Below, piece after piece: positions 39,171-46,169 of a stretch of 46,169 nt of DNA; the stretch's first letter is position 1, and every line of letters starts with the position of its first letter. The DNA comes from Pseudocitrobacter vendiensis (GTDB lineage Bacteria > Pseudomonadota > Gammaproteobacteria > Enterobacterales > Enterobacteriaceae): NCBI RefSeq assembly GCF_943590815.1, contig NZ_CALSBS010000033.1, positions 1 through 46,169 of the forward strand, in the 5' to 3' direction. The translations under genes were made by a program, and so were the position numbers. The notes below the pieces were generated by a model. That model was not told where the DNA came from and searched no databases. It saw only the letters and a program-made list of their open reading frames with translations.

Positions 39171-39638
39171 ATGCAAATTATAGACATCTGGATGCCGCCT
39201 CGGAGCAGCAAAACGACAGCTCTTGTAGCGATGTTAAAGGGATTTAACCAGCATGAACTATGTGCGATGTATGTTGGTTCTGACGAACAATGTATGGAGA
39301 TTGTTCGTCAGCATGGAATCCCCAGGGAGTGGACTTGTCGATTCAGTTTACTTGTTGGAGCGGAAATAAGCAAAATCCCGAAAATTTTAATAATTGATGA
39401 CCGTGAATATACCGAATCTAAATTTAAAAAAATATTTGGATTTAGTCTTCTTGATACCGTTAGAAACATCGAAGCATATGGCTATGTCTATGCGTTTAAT
39501 TTATATCCACCACTCCACGAAATAACCGTCGAACAAACAATAAATCTGTCTCACAACGATATTAAGTTGATTGAGCAATCACTTGGTGAAGCCAGTCGTT
39601 CAATAGCAGAAGTCAATAGCCGACTATATAAAAAGTAG
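39171..39638 (+). CDS. Hypothetical P-loop-like protein
   Basis: 155 residues from ATG at 39171 (GGAG 7 bases upstream; ATG at 39165 is an alternative). IDIWMPPRSSKTTALVAML resembles a degenerate Walker A and KILIIDDREY a Walker B, so a nucleotide-binding fold is possible. The 3' half is AT-rich compared with its neighbours, suggesting separate acquisition. Ends 12 bases before the next partition site. Confidence 0.6.
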   Translation: MQIIDIWMPPRSSKTTALVAMLKGFNQHELCAMYVGSDEQCMEIVRQHGIPREWTCRFSLLVGAEISKIPKILIIDDREYTESKFKKIFGFSLLDTVRNIEAYGYVYAFNLYPPLHEITVEQTINLSHNDIKLIEQSLGEASRSIAEVNSRLYKK

Positions 39639-39650
39639 TGTTCCGCTTTC

Positions 39651-39668
39651 GTGCGACCACGGTCGCAC
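39651..39668. other. parS: Probable SopB-binding partition site 5
   Basis: GTGCGACCACGGTCGCAC, perfect palindrome in the non-coding block left of cos. Site 6 lies 181 bp away. Confidence 0.82.
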
Positions 39669-39831
39669 GCTTTTCTATTCTCATTGACATGAGCGTTGCT
39701 GCGTAACGGGTTCATAGCCCAACCTACGCGGGCTTATAGCGCTCATGTCAATGAGGACGCAAGTGCCGCTGAAGAGCTGGCCAGCGTAACAGACTGCCGG
39801 AGATAAGCGCCGGGGCGTTGCGCTCTTCATC

Positions 39832-39849
39832 GAGCGACCACGGTCGCAC
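39832..39849. other. parS: Probable SopB-binding partition site 6
   Basis: GAGCGACCACGGTCGCAC, one mismatch from the consensus; identical through position 20 to the site inside repA. About 50 bp from the cos region. Confidence 0.78.
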
Positions 39850-39895
39850 GGGGTGGCTCTCACCCCCCCCGTCAATGCGAGTCATTATCGTCTGT

Positions 39896-39985
39896 GGGTC
39901 CTTTCCGGCCCCTGCGTAAGCTACGGGGCTTCAGACCCGCACGGTATCGCTATATACGAAAATTTTCAAAAATGGCGGTTGTTGT
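39896..39985 (+). other. cos: cos packaging site, lambda-like
   Basis: GGGTCCTTTCCGG (39896-39908) matches the lambda cosQ side exactly. CTACGGGGCTTCAGACC (39921-39937) aligns with lambda TTACGGGGCGGCGACCT. CGCTATATACGAAAATTTTC (39948-39967) aligns with lambda CGCTATTTATGAAAATTTTC. By analogy the 12-base cohesive end would be GGGCTTCAGACC (39926-39937), although the exact nick is inferred. The small terminase gene starts 142 bp after it (191 in lambda). Confidence 0.85.
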
Positions 39986-40067
39986 TTAGTCGTTTCGCTT
40001 CAGCCATGTCCATATGCGGCTTTCAGGAAAAAAAATAACAACCAGCCCTCAAAAAAACGGGTGAAAA

Positions 40068-40574
40068 ATGAGTGTTTACCTGAATAAGAAGGATATGGCT
40101 GCCAGCCTGCGTATATCAGTTCAGGCCTTTGATAAATGGGGCGTCGAACCTGCGAAGAAGGACGGGCGAGAGGTTTTTTATGATGTCCGCAGCGTGCTTG
40201 ATAACCGGTTGACGCATAAAAACGAAACGAAAAAAACCGATGAAGAATCTGACCAACTGGATGAAGAAATCAAGGCTGAACGGTTACGACTTCTGAAAGC
40301 ACAGGCTGACGAACAGGAACGGGAAAACGCTCGCGCAGAGGCATTGCTGGTTGATACCGCGTTCTGCACCTTTGTTTTAAGCCGGGTGGCCAGCGAGATA
40401 GCCAGCATTCTGGATACCATTCCTCTTGCGTATCAGCGAAAGTTTCCGGGGTTGAGTAAAAGTCACGTTAATCACCTTAAGGGGGAAATTATTAAGGCAA
40501 GAAATAAGGCAGCAAAGGCGGAGGGGATTATTCCAAAACTGTTAAATGAATATATCAACGGAGCAGATAAATAA
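40068..40574 (+). CDS. Nu1: Terminase small subunit, Nu1-like
   Basis: 168 residues. LNKKDMAASLRISVQAFDKWGVEPAKKDGREVFYDVRSVLDNRL is the Nu1 winged helix-turn-helix that binds cosB. The middle is a coiled coil (QLDEEIKAERLRLLKAQADEQERENARAEALLV), and the C-terminal VDTAFCTFVLSRVASEIASILDTIPL is typical of the gpA-binding region. Lambda Nu1 is 181 residues. It overlaps A by 29 bases. Confidence 0.92.
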   Translation: MSVYLNKKDMAASLRISVQAFDKWGVEPAKKDGREVFYDVRSVLDNRLTHKNETKKTDEESDQLDEEIKAERLRLLKAQADEQERENARAEALLVDTAFCTFVLSRVASEIASILDTIPLAYQRKFPGLSKSHVNHLKGEIIKARNKAAKAEGIIPKLLNEYINGADK

Positions 40575-42474
40575 CCTTATTTCCGCTGTAGAAGCTGGTC
40601 TTGCTGCATTATTTAAGCCTGAAGAAATGACCGCCGTCGAGTGGGTAGACGATAACTATTACCTCCCAAGAGAAGGTAACTATCAGGAAGGTAAGTGGGA
40701 AACGCTGCCATATCAGCGGGCTATTGTGAATGCAATGGGTTCCGATGATATCCGAAAAATAAACCTTCTTAAGTCAGCCCGCGTTGGTTATTCAAAAATG
40801 CTATTCGGTGTGCTGGCTTATTTCATCGCTCATAAGCAGCGCAGCATTATCACATGGCTCCCCACTGATGATGATGCTAAAGACTTCATGAAAACCGACG
40901 TCACACCGACGATTCGTGATGTTCCAGCTTTGCTGGCTCTCGCGCCGTGGTATGGGAAAAAGCATAAAGACAACACCATCACCCTGAAAAGTTTCTCTAA
41001 CGGGAGAAGTTTGCGAGTGCTGGGTGGAAAGTCGGCAAAAAACTACCGCGCCAAATCGGTCGATGTGGTTGCTTATGATGAACTTGCTGCATTCGACGCT
41101 GACGTTGAGGGGGAGGGTTCCCCAATTTCCATCGGTGATAAGCGTATCGAAGGTTCTGTTTGGGCAAAAAGTATTCGCGGCTCCACACCCAAAATTAAGG
41201 GCCAGTGCCAGATGGAAAAAGCGGCAAAAGAATCGCCGCATCTGATGCGCTTCTATATTCGTTGTCCGCACTGTGGTGAATATCAATATCTGAAGTTTGG
41301 CGATAAAGAAACGCCATTTGGTTTCAAATGGGATCGCGGCCATCCTGAGTCGGTTTTTTATCTCTGTGAGCATACTGGCTGTGTAATTCGGCAGCACGAG
41401 CTGGATTACACTGGTGCCCGTTATGTTTGCGATAACACCGGCATCCGCACGGAAGATGGTATTCACTGGTATTCCTCTGCCGGCGATGAAGTATCCCCAC
41501 CACTGAATGTTACTTTTCACATCTGGACAGCGTATAGCCCGTTCACCACCTGGGTGCAGATTGTTACCGAGTTTGAAGATGCTGTAGGCGATACAGCCAA
41601 AATGAAAGCCTTCGTTAACACCACGAAAGGCGAAACATGGTCTCCTGAAGTTGGCGAACGCCCGGATGCGGAACTGCTTGTTGAGCGTAAAGAGGATTAC
41701 AAGGCTGTTGTTCCAGAGTTTGCGGTTTATCTGACGGCTGGTATCGACTCTCAGCTGGACCGCTACGAGATGCGTGTGTGGGGATGGGGACCTGGTGAAG
41801 AATCATGGTTGATTGATCGCGTCATTATCATGGGGCGTCACGACGAAGAAGAAACGCTTAAGCGTGTCGACGAAGCCATTCACAAGCGGTACACCAGAGA
41901 AAATGGTACTGAAATATCCATTTCACGCATCTGCTGGGACATCGGGGGGATCGACCCGGATATTGTCTATAAGCGCTCCCGTATGCATGGCCTGTTCTGG
42001 TTGATACCCGTAAAAGGGGCATCAACTTACGGAAAACCCGTGGCGGATATGCCGCGTAAGCGGAATAAAAAGGGTGTCTATCTGACAGAAATAGGCACCG
42101 ACACGGCAAAAGAGCAGATTTACCACCGTTTCACTTTGGTGCCGGAAAACGATGAACCATGCCCAGGCGCTATCCACTATCCCAATAATCCTGATGTATT
42201 CGACCAGGCAGAAGCACAGCAGCTGACGGCTGAAGAACTGGTTGAGAAGGACGAAAAAGGCAAAAAACGTCTGCTGTGGGATAACAAGGGCAGGCGTAAC
42301 GAAGCGCTGGATTGTTTAGTCTATTCGCTTGCGGCCCTGCGTATCAGTAAAGCTCGATTCCAGATCAACCTGGAAGAACTGCTGGCCAGCCAGCGTGAAG
42401 ATGGTGAAAACCGCAGGCAACAAAACCAGCTTAACGAGCTGGCTGAACTGGCAAAACAATTAGGAGGTAATTAG
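40546..42474 (+). CDS. A: Terminase large subunit, lambda gpA-like
   Basis: 642 residues (lambda 641). EEMTAVEWVDDNYYLPREGNYQEGKWETLPYQRAI is the conserved start. The packaging-ATPase P-loop region is LLKSARVGYSKMLFGVL (lambda KSARVGYSK). The endonuclease region holds the GIDSQLDRYEMRVWGWGPGEESWLID and RNEALDCLVYSLAALR segments. CPHCGEYQYLKFG is the zinc-like pair. It translocates DNA into proheads and cuts at cos. Confidence 0.97.
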   Translation: MNISTEQINNLISAVEAGLAALFKPEEMTAVEWVDDNYYLPREGNYQEGKWETLPYQRAIVNAMGSDDIRKINLLKSARVGYSKMLFGVLAYFIAHKQRSIITWLPTDDDAKDFMKTDVTPTIRDVPALLALAPWYGKKHKDNTITLKSFSNGRSLRVLGGKSAKNYRAKSVDVVAYDELAAFDADVEGEGSPISIGDKRIEGSVWAKSIRGSTPKIKGQCQMEKAAKESPHLMRFYIRCPHCGEYQYLKFGDKETPFGFKWDRGHPESVFYLCEHTGCVIRQHELDYTGARYVCDNTGIRTEDGIHWYSSAGDEVSPPLNVTFHIWTAYSPFTTWVQIVTEFEDAVGDTAKMKAFVNTTKGETWSPEVGERPDAELLVERKEDYKAVVPEFAVYLTAGIDSQLDRYEMRVWGWGPGEESWLIDRVIIMGRHDEEETLKRVDEAIHKRYTRENGTEISISRICWDIGGIDPDIVYKRSRMHGLFWLIPVKGASTYGKPVADMPRKRNKKGVYLTEIGTDTAKEQIYHRFTLVPENDEPCPGAIHYPNNPDVFDQAEAQQLTAEELVEKDEKGKKRLLWDNKGRRNEALDCLVYSLAALRISKARFQINLEELLASQREDGENRRQQNQLNELAELAKQLGGN

Positions 42475-42677
42475 TGGTAACAAGAGCCGATCTGGATGAA
42501 GCAAAGCGAGCTTTACATGACTTAATGACTGGTAAGCGTGCCGTGACAATCCAGAAAGATGGGCGGCGTGTAGAGTATTCCAGCGTCAACGTTAATGATC
42601 TGAAGCGATATATCAAAGAGCTGGAAGATGAGCTGGGCTTATCTGGCCGTCGTTCCCCCGTGAGGTTTTTCCTATGA
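42474..42677 (+). CDS. W: Head completion protein W-like
   Basis: 67 residues from GTG, 68 in lambda. [40 protein letters not shown] is nearly lambda gpW ([23 protein letters not shown]). It plugs the portal after packaging and provides the base for FII. It overlaps A and B by a few bases. Confidence 0.95.
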   Translation: [67 protein letters not shown]

Positions 42678-44254
42678 AACAACTGCTGGGGCCGGACGGC
42701 TCAACCCCACTGCGAGAATACGCAGGATACCAGGGCGGAGGTGCGGGCTTCGGTGGTCAGTTAATTGACTGGAATCCTGCGCGGGAAAGCGCAGATGAAG
42801 CGCTGCTGCCAGTGCTTGATCGCGGTAACGCCCGCGCGGAAGATTTAGTTCGTAACAATGGCTACGCGGCCAATGCTATCCAGTTGCACCAGGATCATGT
42901 TGTCGGGTCGTTCTTCAGGCTGAGTTATCGGCCACAATGGCGTTATCTGGGTATTAACCAGGAAGATGCGCGTGCATTTGCCAGAGATGTGGAAGACGCA
43001 TGGTGGGAGTTTGCTGAAGACGATCATTGCTACATCGATGCTGAACGCAAGCGAACATTCACGATGATGATCCGCGAGGGTGTTGCGACCCACGCTTTCA
43101 ACGGAGAGCTGTTTACCCAGCCTTGCTGGGAAAAAGAGCAGCGTCGAATTTTCCGTACTCAGTTCAAAATGGTTAGCCCGAAGCGTGTCAATAACCCGTT
43201 TGGGCAGTCGGACAGCAATGAGCTACGTGCCGGCGTTCGTGTCAGCAAGGCAGGGGCGGCGATGGGATATTATGTCAGCGATGACAGCTATCCTGATTGG
43301 TCGTCCCAGCAGTGGACGTATGTTCCACGCGAGCTGGTCAATGGTCGCCCGGCGATGATCCATGTGTTTGAGCCAAAAGGAGATGGACAGACGCGCGGAG
43401 CGAACCAGTTTTACAGTGCTATGGAGCAGATGAAAATGCTCGATACGCTGCAAAAAACGCAGCTGCAGAGCGCCATTGTTAAGGCGATGTATGCGCTGAC
43501 CATTGAGAGCGAGCTGGACAGCGAGAGTGCAATGGAATTTCTCTTGGGTGCTGGTGAAGGCAGTAAACCTAAGTTCAATGAACTGCTGAAGGTGCTGAAT
43601 ACTTACTACGATGCGTCACCGGTCAAAATGAACGGTGTGAAAGCATCGCACCTTGCTCCAGGTGACTCACTGAATCTGCAGACAGCCCAGAATGCGGACA
43701 ATGGTTTTTCAGTGTTTGAAGCGGCGTTGCTGCGCAATATAGCGGCGGCGCTGGGCGTTTCGTATGAACAACTTTCCCGTAATTACCAGCAGCTCAGCTA
43801 TTCAACCGCACGGGCCAGCGCCAATGAATCCTGGGCCTATTTTATGGGGCGCAGGAAGTTTATAGCTGCCCGCCAGGCCAGCCAGATGTTTCTCTGTTGG
43901 CTGGAGGAAGCAATCGTGCGTGGGATTGTTAAGTTACCGCGTAATGCACGGTTTTCATTTCAGGAGGCGAGAAACTCCTGGGCGAAATGTGAGTGGATTG
44001 GTTCGGGCCGTATGGCCATTGATGGTCTGAAGGAAGTTCAGGAGGCCGCGATGCTGATTGAGGCCGGGCTGAGCACATACGAAATTGAATGTGCTAAACG
44101 CGGGCTGGACTACGAAGAAGTGTTCCAGCAGCAGGTTCTGGAAATGAAAGCACGTAAGAAAGCTGGTCTCCGGCCTCCGGCATGGGCAGCGCAGGTGTTT
44201 AATGACACCCTGAATAACTCAAACAAGGAGGACGCAGATGCAATCGCTGCGTAA
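42674..44254 (+). CDS. B: Portal protein, lambda gpB-like
   Basis: 526 residues (lambda 533). Forms the dodecameric portal. GNARAEDLVRNNGYAANAIQLHQDHVVGSFFRLSYRP, HVFEPKGDGQTRGANQFYSAMEQMKMLDTLQKTQLQSAIVKAMYA and NIAAALGVSYEQLSRNYQQLSYSTARASANESWAYFMGRR are portal signatures. Overlaps W by 4 bases and C by 17. Confidence 0.96.
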   Translation: MKQLLGPDGSTPLREYAGYQGGGAGFGGQLIDWNPARESADEALLPVLDRGNARAEDLVRNNGYAANAIQLHQDHVVGSFFRLSYRPQWRYLGINQEDARAFARDVEDAWWEFAEDDHCYIDAERKRTFTMMIREGVATHAFNGELFTQPCWEKEQRRIFRTQFKMVSPKRVNNPFGQSDSNELRAGVRVSKAGAAMGYYVSDDSYPDWSSQQWTYVPRELVNGRPAMIHVFEPKGDGQTRGANQFYSAMEQMKMLDTLQKTQLQSAIVKAMYALTIESELDSESAMEFLLGAGEGSKPKFNELLKVLNTYYDASPVKMNGVKASHLAPGDSLNLQTAQNADNGFSVFEAALLRNIAAALGVSYEQLSRNYQQLSYSTARASANESWAYFMGRRKFIAARQASQMFLCWLEEAIVRGIVKLPRNARFSFQEARNSWAKCEWIGSGRMAIDGLKEVQEAAMLIEAGLSTYEIECAKRGLDYEEVFQQQVLEMKARKKAGLRPPAWAAQVFNDTLNNSNKEDADAIAA

Positions 44255-45533
44255 TTTGCCCCACATTGCCAGCATGGCGTTCAACTCGCCGCTACTGATA
44301 GAACCCGCCTATGCGCGGGTTTTCTTTTGCGCACTGGCCAGCCAGATGGGAATTGGCACCGTGCGTGACACGCGGGGAGAACTGTTGACCGGGGATCAAA
44401 TCGGCAATGAGTTGGCTCTGTTCGGTGAAGAAGAGCGCTCTGTTGAGCGAAAACCCTATCAGGTATCTGGCCGTATTGCGGTGATCCCTGTTAGTGGAAC
44501 GCTGGTCAGTAAGGCCAGTTATCTCAGTAGTTATTCCGGGATGACTGGTTACAACACCATTATTGGGCTGCTCGGAAAGGCGGTTCATGACCCGGATGTT
44601 GACGGCATTCTACTGGATATGGATACGCCAGGTGGCATGGTTGCAGGGGCATTTGATTGCGCCGACAACATAGCTCGTATGCGGGAAATAAAACCCATTT
44701 GGGCGCTGGCTAACGATATGAACTGCAGTGCTGGCCAGTTGATTGCCAGCGCGGCGTCACATCGCCTGATAACGCAAACGGCTCGTACAGGCTCCATCGG
44801 CGTGCTGATGGCGCACTCGAACTACTCCGGTCAGTTACAGCAGGACGGTATCGAAATCACGCTGCTGCACAGCGGGGCGCATAAAGTGGATGGAAATATC
44901 TACGAAAAGCTCCCTGAAGATGTACGCAAAAAAATGCAGACGGCGATTGATGCAACCCGGCAGATGTTTGCTGACAAAGTGGCGCAATACACCGGGTTAA
45001 GCGTCGAAGAAGTGCTGGCGACGGAGGCGGCGGTCTATTCCGGCGCAGATGCGCTGGAAGTGGGGCTGGCTGATGAGCTGGTCCTGAATACTGATGCCAT
45101 TGCACACATGCGTGAAGCGATCGGCAGTAAAACAACGACACGCAACAGCGGAGGCTCAATGTCGAAAACAACCCCAACCACCACCCTTGAAAACCAACCG
45201 AGTGGTGAAGGTCTCAATGTCAATCAGCCGGACACCGGCGCAACCCTGACCGCCGAGCAATTAAAGGCGGCAGTGAAAGCCGAGAGCCAGCGCATGATGG
45301 GCATTATGAACTGCGAAGAAGCCATCGGGCGTGGCGAACTGGCTAAAGAGCTGGCCGCAACTGAGGGGCTGGGCGTGGATGATGCGAAGCGCATCCTCGC
45401 AGCAGCCCCCAAGAGCGCACAGGCCCGTTCTGAAACCGCGCTCGACACGTTGATGGACAGCGCCCCGGATACGCTGAGCGCAGGTCTGGACAATAAACAG
45501 AACGATAACGATCTGCTGGATATTCCCTGCTAA
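44238..45533 (+). CDS. C: Prohead protease C-like (S49 family) with scaffold C-terminus
   Basis: 431 residues (lambda C 439). VIPVSGTLVSKASYLSSYSGMTGYNTIIGLL, DVDGILLDMDTPGGMVAGAFD and MNCSAGQLIASAASHRLITQTARTGSIGVLMAHSNY carry the S49 signature, the catalytic Ser being in CSAG and a Lys further on (GAHKVDGN). Codons 308-431 also encode the scaffold as an internal in-frame gene. As in lambda it matures the prohead. Confidence 0.95.
   Translation: MQSLRNLPHIASMAFNSPLLIEPAYARVFFCALASQMGIGTVRDTRGELLTGDQIGNELALFGEEERSVERKPYQVSGRIAVIPVSGTLVSKASYLSSYSGMTGYNTIIGLLGKAVHDPDVDGILLDMDTPGGMVAGAFDCADNIARMREIKPIWALANDMNCSAGQLIASAASHRLITQTARTGSIGVLMAHSNYSGQLQQDGIEITLLHSGAHKVDGNIYEKLPEDVRKKMQTAIDATRQMFADKVAQYTGLSVEEVLATEAAVYSGADALEVGLADELVLNTDAIAHMREAIGSKTTTRNSGGSMSKTTPTTTLENQPSGEGLNVNQPDTGATLTAEQLKAAVKAESQRMMGIMNCEEAIGRGELAKELAATEGLGVDDAKRILAAAPKSAQARSETALDTLMDSAPDTLSAGLDNKQNDNDLLDIPC
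45159..45533 (+). CDS. Nu3: Scaffold protein Nu3-like, nested in C
   Basis: Internal start at codon 308 of C: GCGGAGG Shine-Dalgarno then ATG (MSKTTPTTTLENQPSGEG). It gives 124 residues ending with DNKQNDNDLLDIPC. Nu3 in lambda starts at about the same codon and is the internal scaffold for capsid assembly. Helical middle (LTAEQLKAAVKAESQRMMGIM) is scaffold-like. Confidence 0.85.
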   Translation: MSKTTPTTTLENQPSGEGLNVNQPDTGATLTAEQLKAAVKAESQRMMGIMNCEEAIGRGELAKELAATEGLGVDDAKRILAAAPKSAQARSETALDTLMDSAPDTLSAGLDNKQNDNDLLDIPC

Positions 45534-45542
45534 GGAGGGGAG

Positions 45543-45878
45543 ATGATTAAGGACACTTTTGAACATATTCAACCGGGCGCTAATAGCGACCCACGTTATA
45601 CCGCTGTGATGGCCAGTGGCCTGACAGCTCCGACGTCAAAATTGACTCCAGTGATGCTTGATGCCGCTGAAGATAGTGCGGGTACGGTAGTTGCGTGGGA
45701 CGGCCAAAAAGCCGGTACCGCCGTTGCATTGTTGGCGCTTGATGCAGATGGCACCGAAACACTGGTGACCGTGTACAAAAGCGGCACCTGGCGCATTGAG
45801 GATATCCAGTGGCCTGAAGGGGTTTCGGATATCAAGAAATACAACGCTTTTGCCGGTTCGGCACTGAGCGTTCAGTAA
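45543..45878 (+). CDS. D: Head decoration protein D-like
   Basis: 111 residues (lambda 110). TFEHIQPGANSDPRYTAVMASGLTA, LTPVMLDA, VVAWDGQKAGTAVALLALDADGTET and YKSGTWRIEDIQWPEG..D..K..AFAGSALSV match lambda gpD along the whole chain. It trims the capsid at threefold points for stability. A terminator follows before E. Confidence 0.96.
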   Translation: MIKDTFEHIQPGANSDPRYTAVMASGLTAPTSKLTPVMLDAAEDSAGTVVAWDGQKAGTAVALLALDADGTETLVTVYKSGTWRIEDIQWPEGVSDIKKYNAFAGSALSVQ

Positions 45879-45886
45879 CGATAACG

Positions 45887-45908
45887 GGCCGCTAATGCGG
45901 CCTTTTTT
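45887..45908 (+). terminator. Intrinsic terminator between D and E
   Basis: GGCCGC and GCGGCC pair over TAAT, followed by six T. It lies between the decoration and major capsid genes. The capsid gene's Shine-Dalgarno (AAAGGAAG) follows. Confidence 0.78.
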
Positions 45909-45920
45909 AAAGGAAGAATC

Positions 45921-46169
45921 ATGGCAGGTGAAACTTATACCACCACGCAATTAATCGACGTTTTACGCAAAAAAATGAAGTTCAAACAGGTGTTTATGAG
46001 CCTGTTCTTTCGTGAAACGTTTTTGTTCTCAACCCAGAAGGTGGATCTGGCTGAAATCCCTGGTGATGTGGACATGGCTGTTTATGTCTCTCCGACCGTA
46101 GGTAGCAAAGTGCTGCGTACGCGCGGTGGTTTGACGAAACAGTTCCAGCCGGGTTATGTCAAGCCGAAG
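45921..46169 (+). CDS. E: Major capsid protein, lambda gpE-like (5' part, continues at base 1)
   Basis: The first 83 codons of the major capsid gene: MAGETYTTTQLIDVLRKKMK, FRETFLFSTQKVDLAEIPGDVDMAVYVSPTVGS, LRTRGGLTKQFQPGYVKPK. It mirrors lambda gpE up to GYVKPK and is cut by the end of the window; the next codons are HEVN at base 1. AAAGGAAG Shine-Dalgarno is present. Joined with bases 1-783 it gives a complete protein. Confidence 0.97.
   Translation, partial: MAGETYTTTQLIDVLRKKMKFKQVFMSLFFRETFLFSTQKVDLAEIPGDVDMAVYVSPTVGSKVLRTRGGLTKQFQPGYVKPK

Larger units (their letters stand above)
39639..39895. other. Non-coding block between last accessory gene and cos
   Basis: Holds two partition-type palindromes and a 15-bp inverted repeat, TCATTGACATGAGCG at 39681-39695 and its exact complement at 39740-39754, with 44 bases between. 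A smaller repeat CCGG…CCGG lies near 39797-39813. No ORF with a good start is seen. Confidence 0.7.

Noticed and set aside
39681-39754. Possible attachment site (attP) or IS end repeats
   Set aside because: No integrase or transposase gene is present, and the protelomerase replicon needs no integration; kept only as an unexplained inverted repeat.
39853-40038. 61-codon ORF across cos
   Set aside because: It spans the lambda-like cos sequence, has no Shine-Dalgarno, and lambda has no gene there.
1-46169. tRNA or rRNA genes
   Set aside because: No cloverleaf with conserved TTCGAATC-type arm and CCA or equivalent was noticed by eye on either strand; a tRNA search program was not available.

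Overview
The window looks like the whole genome of a temperate enterobacterial phage that lives as a linear plasmid (a phage-plasmid). It appears as a circle cut inside the major capsid gene: the last 83 codons of the window (45921-46169) continue in frame into base 1, giving a lambda gpE-like protein of about 343 residues. Close similarity to coliphages lambda, P2 and N15 and the base composition point to an Enterobacteriaceae host; the species cannot be named from sequence alone.

Layout in virion order. A lambda-like cos site lies at about 39896-39937. It is followed by a complete lambda-type head module: Nu1, A, W, B, C with nested Nu3, D, E, FI, FII and Z (40068 through the window ends to 2295). 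Next is a P2-type contractile-tail module (2295-16238): spike, wedge, J, I, fibre H, sheath, tube, chaperone with a -1 frameshift, tape measure, U, X and D. The tail module is interrupted by an invertible tail-fibre cassette with its own serine invertase (6297-8511).

The plasmid half resembles N15. It holds sopBA partition genes (16293-18481) with three evenly spaced CTTTGC operators, the telomere palindrome telRL (18942-18995) and protelomerase telN (19161-21056). After these come an immA-like antirepressor operon with a C4-type antisense RNA and icd (21230-22680), a leftward run of small genes (22771-24599) and the large replication protein repA (24592-28596). The immunity region has repressor cB with flanking operators, a Cro-like gene and antiterminator Q (28817-30479).

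The accessory region (30460-35495) encodes an exonuclease-Lar fusion, many small proteins, a LexA-boxed gene that resembles N15 antC, and a toxin-antitoxin pair. Then come a DNA methyltransferase, the lysis genes (37319-38835), two small genes, and a non-coding block leading to cos.

Six copies of an 18-bp palindrome (GTGCGACCACGGTCGCAC or one mismatch) are scattered over the genome and are probable SopB partition sites. Three copies of another palindrome (CGTGACTGGTCACG) have no assigned binder. In the lysogen, TelN would keep hairpin ends, RepA would replicate the plasmid, and SopAB with the dispersed sites and the toxin-antitoxin pair would keep it. CB represses lytic genes. Because CB lacks a self-cleavage dyad, induction probably runs through small antirepressors under LexA and antisense-RNA control. 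Lytic growth then packages DNA from cos into a lambda-like head joined to a contractile tail with switchable fibres.
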